Assembly (NCBI RefSeq): GCF_004151105.1 | Contig: NZ_PHRF01000162.1 | Span: 1 to 64,000 of the forward strand | DNA: 64,000 nucleotides | Direction of reading: 5' to 3' | Source of the DNA: Streptomyces sp. L-9-10 | Lineage (GTDB): Bacteria; Actinomycetota; Actinomycetes; Streptomycetales; Streptomycetaceae | Part shown: positions 24,516 through 32,380 of the stretch, piece after piece | How positions within the stretch are numbered: position 1 is the first letter of the stretch | Layout of the letters: every line of letters starts with the position of its first letter | Notes under the pieces: model-generated | Databases searched by the model: none | What the model was told of the DNA's origin: nothing | Seen by the model: only the letters and a program-made list of their open reading frames with translations | Position numbers and translations under genes: made by a program

Positions 24516-24972
24516 GTCGCCCATGATCCGGCACAGGCGCGGCCGATGCACGGTGTTTAGCCCTGTGGCGGCGACCGGACAGGGCCTGGCGACCGAACGC
24601 GCCGGAGCTCGCTCCGCGCGCCCGCACCCGCGGCCACCCCCTGCCGCGACCCGCTCCGGAGGTCAACGCGACTCCTGGGCCCTCCCCTTGGTCCGCACGT
24701 GCGAGAGACCGGTGCGGGTGGCTGTACGACGGCATTGATCACGGGGGCCCTGTGGCAAGACCTGGAACGTAGGTGCGCTTTTCGCTTCTTTGGTCGTACA
24801 TCGCCGGTCGATTCCGTAACCCCTTCGATCGGATCTATTCGAATGGGGGCGAAGCGTGCGCTTCTGATGCTCCGGCCGGAAGCCTCATGGAATGTTCTTG
24901 GCATGAACACTTCCAGTGAAGTGAACTGCCTGGTAACTAAGTTGAGGCAGCAATCCTGCTAGGAGAGGTCTC
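24516..24972. other. Divergent intergenic region upstream of the lipase
   Basis: About 450 bases with no gene. Close to the lipase it becomes less GC-rich and contains CACTTC-CAGT-GAAGTG (24908-24923), a perfect 6-bp inverted repeat about 50 bp before the lipase start and a plausible operator. GGAGAGG precedes the lipase ATG. Confidence 0.45.
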
Positions 24973-25782
24973 ATGAAACTGTCCCGCATCACAGCGTTCT
25001 CGTCCTCGCTCCTTCTCGGCGCCGTCCTCGCTCTCACCGGAGCCGCCACGGCCCAGGCCGCGGACTCGGCGGCAGCCGTCGACTATGTGGCGCTCGGCGA
25101 CTCGTACTCCTCCGGCGTCGGTTCCGGCAGCTACGACAGCGGGAGCGGCAGTTGCAAACGCACCCCCAAGGCGTTCCCCGCGCTCTGGGCGGCCGCGAAC
25201 GCACCCGCCTCGTTCGCGTTCACCGCCTGTTCCGGCGCCCGTACGGGTGATGTGACCGCCAGTCAGCTGGGCCCGGTCAACTCGGGAACCGATCTCGTCA
25301 GCATCAGTATCGGCGGGAACGACGCCGGTTTCGCCGACGTGATGACCACCTGCGTGCTCCAGTCGGAGGCGACCTGCCTCAGCCGGGTCGCGCAGGCGCG
25401 CGCGTTCGTCGACGGCACCCTGCCCGGAAACCTCAACTCGGTGTACTCGGCGATCAGATCCAAGGCGCCGTCGGCCCGGGTGGTCGTCCTCGGGTATCCG
25501 CGCTTCTACCAGCTCAACGGCACCTGCACCTCAGGGCTGAGCGAGAACGAGCGCGCCGCGATCAACAGCGCCGCCGACTACCTCAACACGGCGACCGCCA
25601 AGCGGGCGGCCGACTATGGCTTCACCTTCGCCGATGTCGCCGGGGCCTTCACCGGACATGAGATCTGCTCCGGCTCGGCGTGGCTGCACAGCGTGAACTG
25701 GCTCAACATCGGCGAGTCGTACCACCCCACCGCCGCCGGTCAGTCGGGCGGCTATCTGCCGGCCTTCCGCTCGGCGGCCTGA
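24973..25782 (+). CDS. Secreted SGNH/GDSL lipase-esterase
   Basis: 269 residues with a Sec signal peptide ending in AQA before ADSAAA. Block I YVALGDSYSSG holds nucleophile Ser44; block III ISIGGNDAGF holds the oxyanion Asn; block V ESYHPTAAGQ holds His251. Six or so Cys fit the three disulfides of the Streptomyces rimosus/coelicolor lipase group, which it strongly resembles. It hydrolyses acyl esters outside the cell. A 12-bp hairpin terminator follows at 25798. Monocistronic. Confidence 0.93.
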   Translation: MKLSRITAFSSSLLLGAVLALTGAATAQAADSAAAVDYVALGDSYSSGVGSGSYDSGSGSCKRTPKAFPALWAAANAPASFAFTACSGARTGDVTASQLGPVNSGTDLVSISIGGNDAGFADVMTTCVLQSEATCLSRVAQARAFVDGTLPGNLNSVYSAIRSKAPSARVVVLGYPRFYQLNGTCTSGLSENERAAINSAADYLNTATAKRAADYGFTFADVAGAFTGHEICSGSAWLHSVNWLNIGESYHPTAAGQSGGYLPAFRSAA

Positions 25783-25797
25783 CACCCGGACGACGAG

Positions 25798-25845
25798 GGC
25801 GGGGCCGGTCGCCGGGGCCTGGAGAGACCCGGAACCGGCCCCGCC
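25798..25845 (+). terminator. Terminator after the lipase gene
   Basis: GGCGGGGCCGGT pairs perfectly with ACCGGCCCCGCC (12 bp), with a 24-nt loop, 16 bp after the stop codon. Confidence 0.8.
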
Positions 25846-26027
25846 GCACGCTGCGGTCCTCGATGCGGCGAAGTGTCCAACTCGCCCTGAAATAAGATGG
25901 ATCGGGCGGTGGCGGTCGCTACCCGTACGGGTGTGGTCCGTCGCAAAGGCGGTATACACGGGTGTCCCGGTGGGGCGATAGGGTTAACCTGCCCGGGCCG
26001 GGTGCCCTCGTACGGGTGGGGAGTGAA

Positions 26028-26291
26028 ATGGAACAGATAACGGTGCACAGCAGGGCGCGAGTCCCTGCGATCACATGCGGGAGCGGCGCGTCCAGTTCGC
26101 GCCTCGACCGACATCTCTCGGTGCTCGGCGGACCCGCCGTGCCACAGCGGGAGACGGCCGAGGCGACGCTGCTGATGCGCGAGCTGACATCGCGTGATCG
26201 CTCGGAGGCACAGGGAAGCAAGGGTGCGCGCGTCTCGCTCTTCGCGCCGCTGCGGCGGCTGCGCCGCACGCTGTTCGGCAGCCGCCGCTGA
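26028..26291 (+). CDS. Conserved Streptomyces small protein
   Basis: 87 residues beginning MEQITVHSRARVPAITCGSG, with a helical middle (RETAEATLLMRELTSRDRSE) and a basic end LRRLRRTLFGSRR. It has the look of a lineage-conserved protein of unknown role. ATG 26028 has a GGGGAG site 7 bp upstream; the longer open frame starting at 25962 is leader sequence. No signal peptide or membrane segment. It is followed by a strong terminator at 26365. Confidence 0.7.
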   Translation: MEQITVHSRARVPAITCGSGASSSRLDRHLSVLGGPAVPQRETAEATLLMRELTSRDRSEAQGSKGARVSLFAPLRRLRRTLFGSRR

Positions 26292-26611
26292 TCCTCACGG
26301 TTCCATGGCGCCGGCGCGCCAACACCGTGAGCGCGTGACCGCCTCACGGCGTTATGGCATGCCTGAGCGCGTCCGGGTCTTCCCGAACGCGCTCGGGTGA
26401 TCACGCCGTCCGGCGCAGTGCCGCATCCAGTCGTCCGTCATCCCCAGCGGGCCCGCAGCAGTGCGCCGGAGCGTTCGCCCGGTGCGTGACCCTTCCTCAC
26501 CTCACCTCACTTCTCCTCACCTCTTCCTCGGATCTCCTCGAAGCGGTGGTCCCGGCCGGTGCACCCACTCCCCGGCACCGGTCCGGGCCGGCCGCCCCGG
26601 CCTTCTCCGCC
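26292..26611. other. Intergenic region with terminator and pyrimidine-rich repeat
   Basis: Contains the 26365-26394 hairpin and, at about 26490-26530, a CT-rich stretch built of CCTCAC/CTTCCTC units. No gene supported. Confidence 0.5.
26365..26394 (+). terminator. Terminator hairpin, probably bidirectional
   Basis: A 13-bp stem (GAGCGCGTCCGGG with CCCGAACGCGCTC) with one mismatch and a TCTT loop. It lies between the small conserved gene and the convergent ABC permease gene and could serve both. Confidence 0.8.
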
Positions 26612-27394
26612 TCAGGCGTCGCTTCGGGCGTACCGCCGGACCGCGAGCGGGACGAACAGGGCGAGGAGCAGCAGCGACCAGAACAGCGATCCGGCCACCG
26701 GATGCGCCACCGGCCAGGCGGCGTCCGCGGCCGGCGCGGCATTGCCGCAGAGATCGCGGACCGCCGCCGCGAGCGCGCTGATCGGGTTCCACTCCGCGAC
26801 CACGCGCAGCCAGCCGGGCAGCCCCTCGGCCGGGATGTACGCGTTGGAGAGCAGCGGCAGAACGAATGTCGCGGCGCCGAGCTGACCGGCCGCTTCCTCA
26901 TTTCGGATGAGCAGCCCGAGATACGTACCGACCCAGTTGGCCGCGAACCGGAAGAGCAGCAGCAGTCCGAGGGCGCCGAGCGCGCCGAGGACACCGCCCT
27001 CGATCCGCCACCCCACCGCGAGCCCCACCAGCAGCAGCGGCACCATCCCCGCGGCCGTGGTCAGCAGATCCGCCGTGGTCTGCCCCAGCGGTACGGCGAC
27101 CCTGCTCATCGGCAGCGTCAGAAACCGGTCCATGACCCCGCGCTGCACGTCCTGCGACGCCTGGAACATCCCGGTCATGACGCCGCCCGCGGCCGTCGCG
27201 GCGAGCAGCCCCGGCACGAGATAGGCGCGGTACTGCTCACCCGGCATCGCCAGCGCGCTGCCGAAGACATAGCCGAAGAAGAGCAGCATGTTGACCGGCA
27301 TGGCCTGGGTGAGGATCACCACGCCCGGGGCGTGCCTGATGCGCTGGAGGTGGCGTCCGAGGACGGCACCGCTGTCGTACGCGAGGGTGCTCAT
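26612..27394 (-). CDS. ABC-2 type exporter permease (DrrB-like)
   Basis: 260 residues, six hydrophobic segments. The ABC-2 fold is suggested by MDRFLTLPMSRVAVPLGQTTADLL and the late LSNAYIPAEGLPGWLRVVAEWNPISAL, characteristic of daunorubicin-resistance-type permeases. Its start overlaps the ATPase stop as ATGA. The substrate is probably a drug or lipid-like compound. Confidence 0.9.
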   Translation of the reverse strand: MSTLAYDSGAVLGRHLQRIRHAPGVVILTQAMPVNMLLFFGYVFGSALAMPGEQYRAYLVPGLLAATAAGGVMTGMFQASQDVQRGVMDRFLTLPMSRVAVPLGQTTADLLTTAAGMVPLLLVGLAVGWRIEGGVLGALGALGLLLLFRFAANWVGTYLGLLIRNEEAAGQLGAATFVLPLLSNAYIPAEGLPGWLRVVAEWNPISALAAAVRDLCGNAAPAADAAWPVAHPVAGSLFWSLLLLALFVPLAVRRYARSDA

Positions 27395-28431
27395 GCGGCG
27401 TGCTCCTTGTCGTGTCGCCCGCCGTCCCGCCGGGCGGATGGCTCGTCGTGCCGGTGGGGCGCTCGGGGGTCCGTACGGTCGGTCAGCCGCAGGAAGACCT
27501 CGTCGAGCGTCGGCGGACGCAGACTGGCGTCGGCCACCGGCACCCCCGCCGCGTCCAGCTCCCGGACGAGCCGGGGCAGGGTCAGCGCCGGGTCCTTCGC
27601 CACGGCCCCCGCGGTGCGGCGCTCCCGGTCGAGCGCGGGCTCGGCACCGGTCAGCCGGTCGAGTACGGCCGCCGCCGCGAGGATCGCCGTCTCCGCCGCC
27701 GTCTCCGTGGCCTCCTCGGCGAGGACGACCTCCGCGTACGAGCCGATGAGCGCCTTGAGTGCGGCCGGGGTGCCGCGGTGTGCGGCCCGGCCCCGGTCGA
27801 TCAGCACGATGTCGTCGGCCAGCCGGTCGGCCTCCTCCAGGTACTGCGTGGTCAGCAGGATCGTGGTGCCCAGGCCGGCGAGTTCGCGAACGGCCCGCCA
27901 GATCTGGTTGCGGCTGTGCGGGTCGAGCCCGGTGGTCGGCTCGTCGAGGAAGAGCACCCGGGGGCGGGTCAGCAGACTGGCGGCCAGATCGAGCCGCCGC
28001 CGCATCCCGCCGGAATAGGTCCGGGCCGGCCGGTCCGCCGCGTCCGTCAGTTCGAACCGCTCCAGGAGCTCATCGGCGCGGGCCCGGCCCGCGGCGCCCC
28101 TGAGGCGGAGCAGCTTCGCGAAGAGCCGGAGGTTCTCCCGGCCCGTCAGCTCGCCATCCACGGAGGCGTACTGGCCGGCGACCCCGATCGACCGGCGTAC
28201 CGCGCGCGGATCGGCGAGGACGTCGTGCCCGGCGACCAGCGCGGTGCCCGCGTCGGGGGCGGTGAGGGTGGTCAGGATTCGTACGGCGGTGGTCTTGCCC
28301 GCGCCGTTCGGCCCGAGCACCCCGCAGACGGTGCCCTCCGCGACGGCCAGATCCAGGCCGCGAAGGGCGTACACATCGGCCCCGTAGCGCTTCTCCAGAC
28401 CTTCACTAAGTACGGCGTACGTAGTTGTCAT
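27391..28431 (-). CDS. ABC-2 type exporter ATPase (DrrA-like)
   Basis: 346 residues. Walker A GPNGAGKTT, Q-loop region, signature YSGGMRRRLDLA, Walker B VLFLDEPTTGLD and the switch His region TTQYLEEAD; a C-terminal DrrA extension follows. ATG 28431 opens MTTTYAVLSEGLEKRYG; GTG 28440 is possible. It is divergent from the TetR gene, with a 17-bp palindrome between them, so the exporter is very likely repressed by that TetR. Confidence 0.92.
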   Translation of the reverse strand: MTTTYAVLSEGLEKRYGADVYALRGLDLAVAEGTVCGVLGPNGAGKTTAVRILTTLTAPDAGTALVAGHDVLADPRAVRRSIGVAGQYASVDGELTGRENLRLFAKLLRLRGAAGRARADELLERFELTDAADRPARTYSGGMRRRLDLAASLLTRPRVLFLDEPTTGLDPHSRNQIWRAVRELAGLGTTILLTTQYLEEADRLADDIVLIDRGRAAHRGTPAALKALIGSYAEVVLAEEATETAAETAILAAAAVLDRLTGAEPALDRERRTAGAVAKDPALTLPRLVRELDAAGVPVADASLRPPTLDEVFLRLTDRTDPRAPHRHDEPSARRDGGRHDKEHAA

Positions 28432-28450
28432 GCGGTCCACCGTAGCGCAC

Positions 28451-28467
28451 TACGTACGTTGTACGTA
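28451..28467. promoter_or_regulatory. TetR operator between exporter and regulator
   Basis: TACGTAC-GTT-GTACGTA, a perfect inverted repeat with 7-bp arms, midway between the divergent starts at 28431 and 28496. A related TACGGCGTACGTA lies inside the start of the ATPase gene (about 28411-28423) and may be a second weaker site. Confidence 0.75.
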
Positions 28468-28495
28468 ACTAAGATGGTGGACGAGGTGATGATCG

Positions 28496-29242
28496 ATGGC
28501 GGGGCGACCTGCTGAACCCGAAGTGATCTGGGCACGTCCCGAGCGGTCAGGACGCGGTCCCAAGCCGGCCTTCAGCCGCGCCGATATCGCGGCGGCGGCC
28601 TGCCGTGTCGCCGACACGGGCGGCCTCGACGCCGTCACCATGCGCCATGTCGCCGCCGAACTGGGCTGCGGCACGATGTCGCTCTACAACTACGTGCCGC
28701 GCAAGGAGGATCTGTACGAGCTGATGGTCGACCGGGTCGCCGGCGAGTACGACCTGCCCGAGAAGCCGTCCGGTGACTGGCGGGCCGATCTGACCGACCT
28801 TGCGCACCGCGCCCGAACGATCATGCACACGCATCCCTGGATGGCGCGGCTGATGTCGGCGGTCTACGGATTCAGCCCGAACACGATGCGGTACCTCGAA
28901 TACAGCCTGACCTGCCTGGACGCCATCGACGCGCCCTACGGCGAGAAGATGGAGCTGGTGGCGATGGTCAACGGTGTCGTGACCACGTATGTCGCCAACG
29001 AGCTCCAGACGGCCGAGCGCACCAAGTCCCTGCCGTGGTCCGCCGAGCGGGAGCACGCCATACGCATGGCCTACCTGGGCCGGGAGATCGCGTCGGGCCG
29101 CTATCCGCGCATGGCGGCGGCGTTCGCGGAGGACTCGGGGCCGATCGACATGGAGGCCGTCTTCGACCGGGCGCTCGCACGGGTCCTGGACGCGTTCGAC
29201 ACCCGGCGGCCGGAGACCTCCCCCCGGCCGGAGACCCCCTGA
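28496..29242 (+). CDS. TetR-family repressor of the DrrAB-type exporter
   Basis: 248 residues. The helix-turn-helix (about 30-75: ADIAAAACRVADTGGLDAV, VAAELGCGTMSLYNYVPRKE) sits behind a 25-residue N-terminal extension. The C-terminal ligand domain is of the TetR_C_1 type, containing NTMRYLEYSLTCLDAI. ATG 28496 follows a weak GGTGATG site. Divergence from an ABC exporter across a palindrome is the classic drug-sensing arrangement. Confidence 0.9.
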   Translation: MAGRPAEPEVIWARPERSGRGPKPAFSRADIAAAACRVADTGGLDAVTMRHVAAELGCGTMSLYNYVPRKEDLYELMVDRVAGEYDLPEKPSGDWRADLTDLAHRARTIMHTHPWMARLMSAVYGFSPNTMRYLEYSLTCLDAIDAPYGEKMELVAMVNGVVTTYVANELQTAERTKSLPWSAEREHAIRMAYLGREIASGRYPRMAAAFAEDSGPIDMEAVFDRALARVLDAFDTRRPETSPRPETP

Positions 29243-29257
29243 AGCGGGCCGCCGAGG

Positions 29258-30469
29258 TCAGATCAGCGCGAACTGGCCTTCCGGCCCCTCCTCGTGGTGG
29301 TCCAGTACGGAGGCCGGCCGCCGCGCCGCCGCCGGGACCGGCAGGACGCCCGCTGCGCGCAGCTCCGCCGTACCGATCGCCGGACCGGACCCGGGCAACT
29401 CCGCCTGGAGCGGCCGGAGTTCCGCCAGGAGCGCCAGGACCGTGATCAGTTCGAGCAGCTCGGAGGTCCACTCCCGCGGCCACTCCGACGGGCCGACCGC
29501 CGCCAGCGTGCCCGGCTCCGGACGCGCGGTACGGCGCTCGAACCACAGCTCCAGCGTCCGTACGCCGCTCACCGTGAAGTCCCATGCCCCGGCCGGTACG
29601 GGCGAGATACGGCCCGAGCCGAGCCGGAGCACCTCGTCCGCCGGGTCGTACTCGATGTCCTCCGGCCGGGCCGGAACGGCGGCCCGCACATAGGGGCGGC
29701 GGCCACCGGGCAGCCGGGGCCGCTCACCGCCGTGTGCCCCGCGCAGCTGGATCCGGACCATCCGCCGCCCCAGCTCGACCCCGGAGGCCCAGACGGCGGG
29801 GTCGGCGGTCAGCGGGACCGCGCAGCCGGCCGGGGTCCCGACGGCGACCGCCACGGCCCAGGCGAGCAGCTCCTCGGCGGTGACCCGCTGGCCGTACCGC
29901 GCGGCCAGCAGGGCGGTCAGCCCCGGGGCCAGATTGGGTTCCACGCCGCCGGGCCTGCGGTAGAGCGGCCGGATCCTGCCCGGCCGCCCGGCCGGCGAAC
30001 GGCCGTCCGGGAGCACCGCGCCGACCAGCAGCGCGGGCCCCGCGGCCCCCGGTACGTAACCCTGCTCCACGGCGAAGACCTGGTGGTCGTCGGCGACCCG
30101 CCACAGCTCGGGGCGGGCCGCGTCGATCAGCCGGTGGTCCGGGATCAGCCACTGCTCGTCGAACGGTCCGTGGAGCACCCGCACCGGCTCGGGGCAGCGC
30201 CCCGACTCCCGCGCGAACCGCCCGGTGCCGGTGGCCCGGCCGGGCAGCGCGGCGACCGCGCTGTTCGGCGTACGCGCCCGGGTCGGCCCGAACAGCGCCT
30301 CGCGCTCGGCGCCCTCGGCCCGTACGAGCCGGTCCCAGCGGGCGGTGAGGGAGGGCCGGTCGGGGGCGAGGACCCACTCCCTGCCGAACCGCAGCGGGGG
30401 CGTCGACCACGGCATGAGATCGCTCAGCAGGGGGCTCCCGTCCGTCGCCCCGGACCGCGTCGCCGTCAT
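29258..30469 (-). CDS. Orphan type ISP restriction enzyme C-terminal specificity domain protein
   Basis: 403 residues that read as the C-terminal target-recognition part of type ISP (LlaBIII-like) restriction-modification enzymes (for example FDEQWLIPDHRLIDAARPELW and LLELITVLALLAELRPLQ). In true type ISP enzymes this region is fused to nuclease, helicase and methyltransferase domains; none is present here or nearby. Stand-alone proteins of this type occur in Streptomyces and their role is unknown, perhaps DNA binding without cleavage. No catalytic motif is visible. Separate from the upstream TetR gene, tail to tail. Confidence 0.7.
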   Translation of the reverse strand: MTATRSGATDGSPLLSDLMPWSTPPLRFGREWVLAPDRPSLTARWDRLVRAEGAEREALFGPTRARTPNSAVAALPGRATGTGRFARESGRCPEPVRVLHGPFDEQWLIPDHRLIDAARPELWRVADDHQVFAVEQGYVPGAAGPALLVGAVLPDGRSPAGRPGRIRPLYRRPGGVEPNLAPGLTALLAARYGQRVTAEELLAWAVAVAVGTPAGCAVPLTADPAVWASGVELGRRMVRIQLRGAHGGERPRLPGGRRPYVRAAVPARPEDIEYDPADEVLRLGSGRISPVPAGAWDFTVSGVRTLELWFERRTARPEPGTLAAVGPSEWPREWTSELLELITVLALLAELRPLQAELPGSGPAIGTAELRAAGVLPVPAAARRPASVLDHHEEGPEGQFALI

Positions 30470-31317
30470 GCGGACCGCCCCTCCCGTCGGTCTGTGCGCC
30501 CTGGACCCTGTCGGCCAGGGCCCGGACGAGTAAGTCCGAGCCGCATGCTATCGGCCACCGCGAAGGGTCCGCCGAGGGAGGCTTCGGGGCACTTCGGACG
30601 TACCTGTCTCCCGGCCAGGTGCTGTCCAGGCGGGACTTCCGCAACACGCGCTGAGCTTGTCGGCAGCATCGGGAGTCCGCCCAGTTCTGGTGGCAGTTCG
30701 CGGCGGGGGCCGGCAGCAGGACAGCCGCCTACTGCCTGCACCTGCACCACCGCCACCTCCAGGAATTCCGGGAGGCCCGGCACTGGTACCAGCAGGTGAC
30801 CGCCCCGGCGACACACTCGACGCACTCGGAACCACTGGACGAGGCGTTCATCGAGGGCCTGGGCCGTCGCCCGCTACGTCCGCCATCACGGCTCCGCCGC
30901 CACTGACCTGGACCCGCATACAGCAAAGGAGCCCCGCTCCGGCCACGGCTACCAGGCCACAGACCGGAAGGGCTCCCTGCGCGAGGCCCCTGCCGCAAAG
31001 AGGAGCATCTCCATGCACCATATTTGCCGTCGTCCCGTACCGCGCAAGATCCCCACCTCTTTGTAATGGCGGGTCGGGGTACGGGTGACGGTGCGCATCG
31101 ATCGAGCCGCGCTGATCGGCGGCACGGTACGAAGCGGGCCGCGCGCCGTGGAGTGCCTTGGCCGACATAGCATCTAATTGGCCAAATTCCAGCATGGTTG
31201 ACCAGTTTCCGACAGGTGTGTCCGTTGACTCGTGATCACGACCATGAACATGATGTCCACCGCCGAGCGCTACCCTTCGAACACGCTCGGATCCAGCGAG
31301 TCATTACGGGAGAGACT
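30470..31317. other. Long intergenic region with gene remnants
   Basis: About 850 bases without an intact gene. 30661-30906 carries a recognisable gene fragment (listed separately). From 30907 to about 31150 nothing is recognised. Around 31170-31185 there is an AT-rich spot with AATTGGCCAAATT. The promoter of the I36-like gene must lie in the last 150 bases. Confidence 0.5.
30661..30906 (+). pseudogene. Fragment of a Streptomyces regulator-associated protein
   Basis: An in-frame stretch reads QFWWQFAAGAGSRTAAYCLH followed by LHHRHLQEFREARHWYQQ, which closely resembles a conserved segment I associate with Streptomyces proteins containing FWWQFAAGAG and AAYCLYLHH. There is no start codon: a TGA lies in frame just upstream (near 30652). 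The end after 30800 is not protein-like. Probably a decayed gene. Confidence 0.45.
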
Positions 31318-31686
31318 GTGAGAGCCAAGACGGTCATAGCATCGTTGACGATTACGTTCGCGGCCCTGTCGATGTCGCCCTCCGTGGCGAACGCCGCCCT
31401 GAGCGAGTGCTCCGGAAGCAACATGTGCATGTGGGGCAACAATGACTTCATGTGGCTGATCGGCGAGCGTGCCCACGGAAGCACTTCCTTCGTGAACCTG
31501 ACCGGGGACAAGAACGACCAGATGGACTCGTGGGCCAACCTCTCCTCGCGGTACGACGGGTGTATGACCGGAGCCGCCAACGGCGCTGGTGACAAGCAGG
31601 GCATGGCCAGGGCCAGCAACGACAACAACGTGTCCCCCCTGAACAGCGACGAAGTGACGTCCTGGCGTACCAACGGCGGTTGTTGA
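31318..31686 (+). CDS. Secreted peptidase-inhibitor I36-like protein
   Basis: 122 residues. A signal peptide (VRAKTVIASLTITFAALSMS, cleaved near ANA) precedes a mature part of about 95 residues with four Cys (ECSGSNMC, YDGC, NGGC at the end). Two matching segments, DQMDSWANLSS and DEVTSWRTNGG, fit the duplicated motif of the I36/beta-gamma-crystallin-like inhibitors. GTG 31318 has a GGGAGAG site. Its stop is 1 bp from the TTG start of an ABC ATPase, so this small secreted protein is co-expressed with a MacB-like transporter. It may inhibit a protease or act as a bacteriocin-like effector; neither is shown. Confidence 0.75.
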   Translation: MRAKTVIASLTITFAALSMSPSVANAALSECSGSNMCMWGNNDFMWLIGERAHGSTSFVNLTGDKNDQMDSWANLSSRYDGCMTGAANGAGDKQGMARASNDNNVSPLNSDEVTSWRTNGGC

Positions 31687-31687
31687 G

Positions 31688-32380
31688 TTGACCGAGGCCG
31701 TGGATGCCGCGCTGATCCGGACCAATGCGGTCTGCAAGACCTACCGCTCCGAGGTGGAGACGGTGTGGGCGGCGCGCGATGTGGACTTCGTTGCCCGGTC
31801 CGGTGAGTTTGTGTGCATCTACGGCGCCAGCGGGTCGGGGAAGTCGACTCTGCTCAACCTGCTGGCCGGCCTGGACCTCGCCGACTCGGGCGAGATCCGG
31901 GTCGGCGGCGTCGAGGTGGGTACCGCCGACGAGGAACGCCGGGCGGAACTGCGGCTGCGTACGGTGGGTGTCGTCTTCCAGGATCACAACCTGATCCAGG
32001 AGTTCACCGCCGTCGAGAATGTGGCGCTGCCCCTGGAGGCACTCGGTCTGCCTGCCGAGCGGGCCCGCTCCGAAGCCCTGGAGCAACTGTCGCGGGTCGG
32101 CCTGGCCGGCCTGGAGGACCGGATGCCCTGGCAGATGTCCGGCGGCCAGCGGCAGCGTGTGGGAGTGGCTCGGGCGCTCACGGGACAGCGCAAGGTACTT
32201 CTGGCGGACGAGCCGACCGGGGCGCTGGATTCGGCGGCGACCAGGGAACTGTTCTCCCTGATCCGTGAGTTGTGCGACGAGGGGGTCCTGGCCGTGGTCT
32301 GCTCGCACGACCCCCGATGCAGGGACTACGCCGACACCGTCTATGAGGTCATCGACGGCCGGCTGGAGGCCCGCTCGTGA
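31688..32380 (+). CDS. MacB/LolD-type ABC transporter ATPase
   Basis: 230 residues. Walker A GASGSGKST, Q-loop VVFQDHNLIQEFTAVENV (typical of the MacB/LolD/Bce group), signature MSGGQRQRVGVARAL, Walker B VLLADEPTGALD and His switch VVCSHDPRC. TTG 31688 follows the I36-like stop almost immediately; no good ribosome site is visible, so coupling is probable. Its stop overlaps the permease start as GTGA. Confidence 0.9.
   Translation: MTEAVDAALIRTNAVCKTYRSEVETVWAARDVDFVARSGEFVCIYGASGSGKSTLLNLLAGLDLADSGEIRVGGVEVGTADEERRAELRLRTVGVVFQDHNLIQEFTAVENVALPLEALGLPAERARSEALEQLSRVGLAGLEDRMPWQMSGGQRQRVGVARALTGQRKVLLADEPTGALDSAATRELFSLIRELCDEGVLAVVCSHDPRCRDYADTVYEVIDGRLEARS

Noticed and set aside
30907..31317. 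Open frames on both strands before the I36-like gene
   Set aside because: None has a ribosome site, domain or natural codon pattern.
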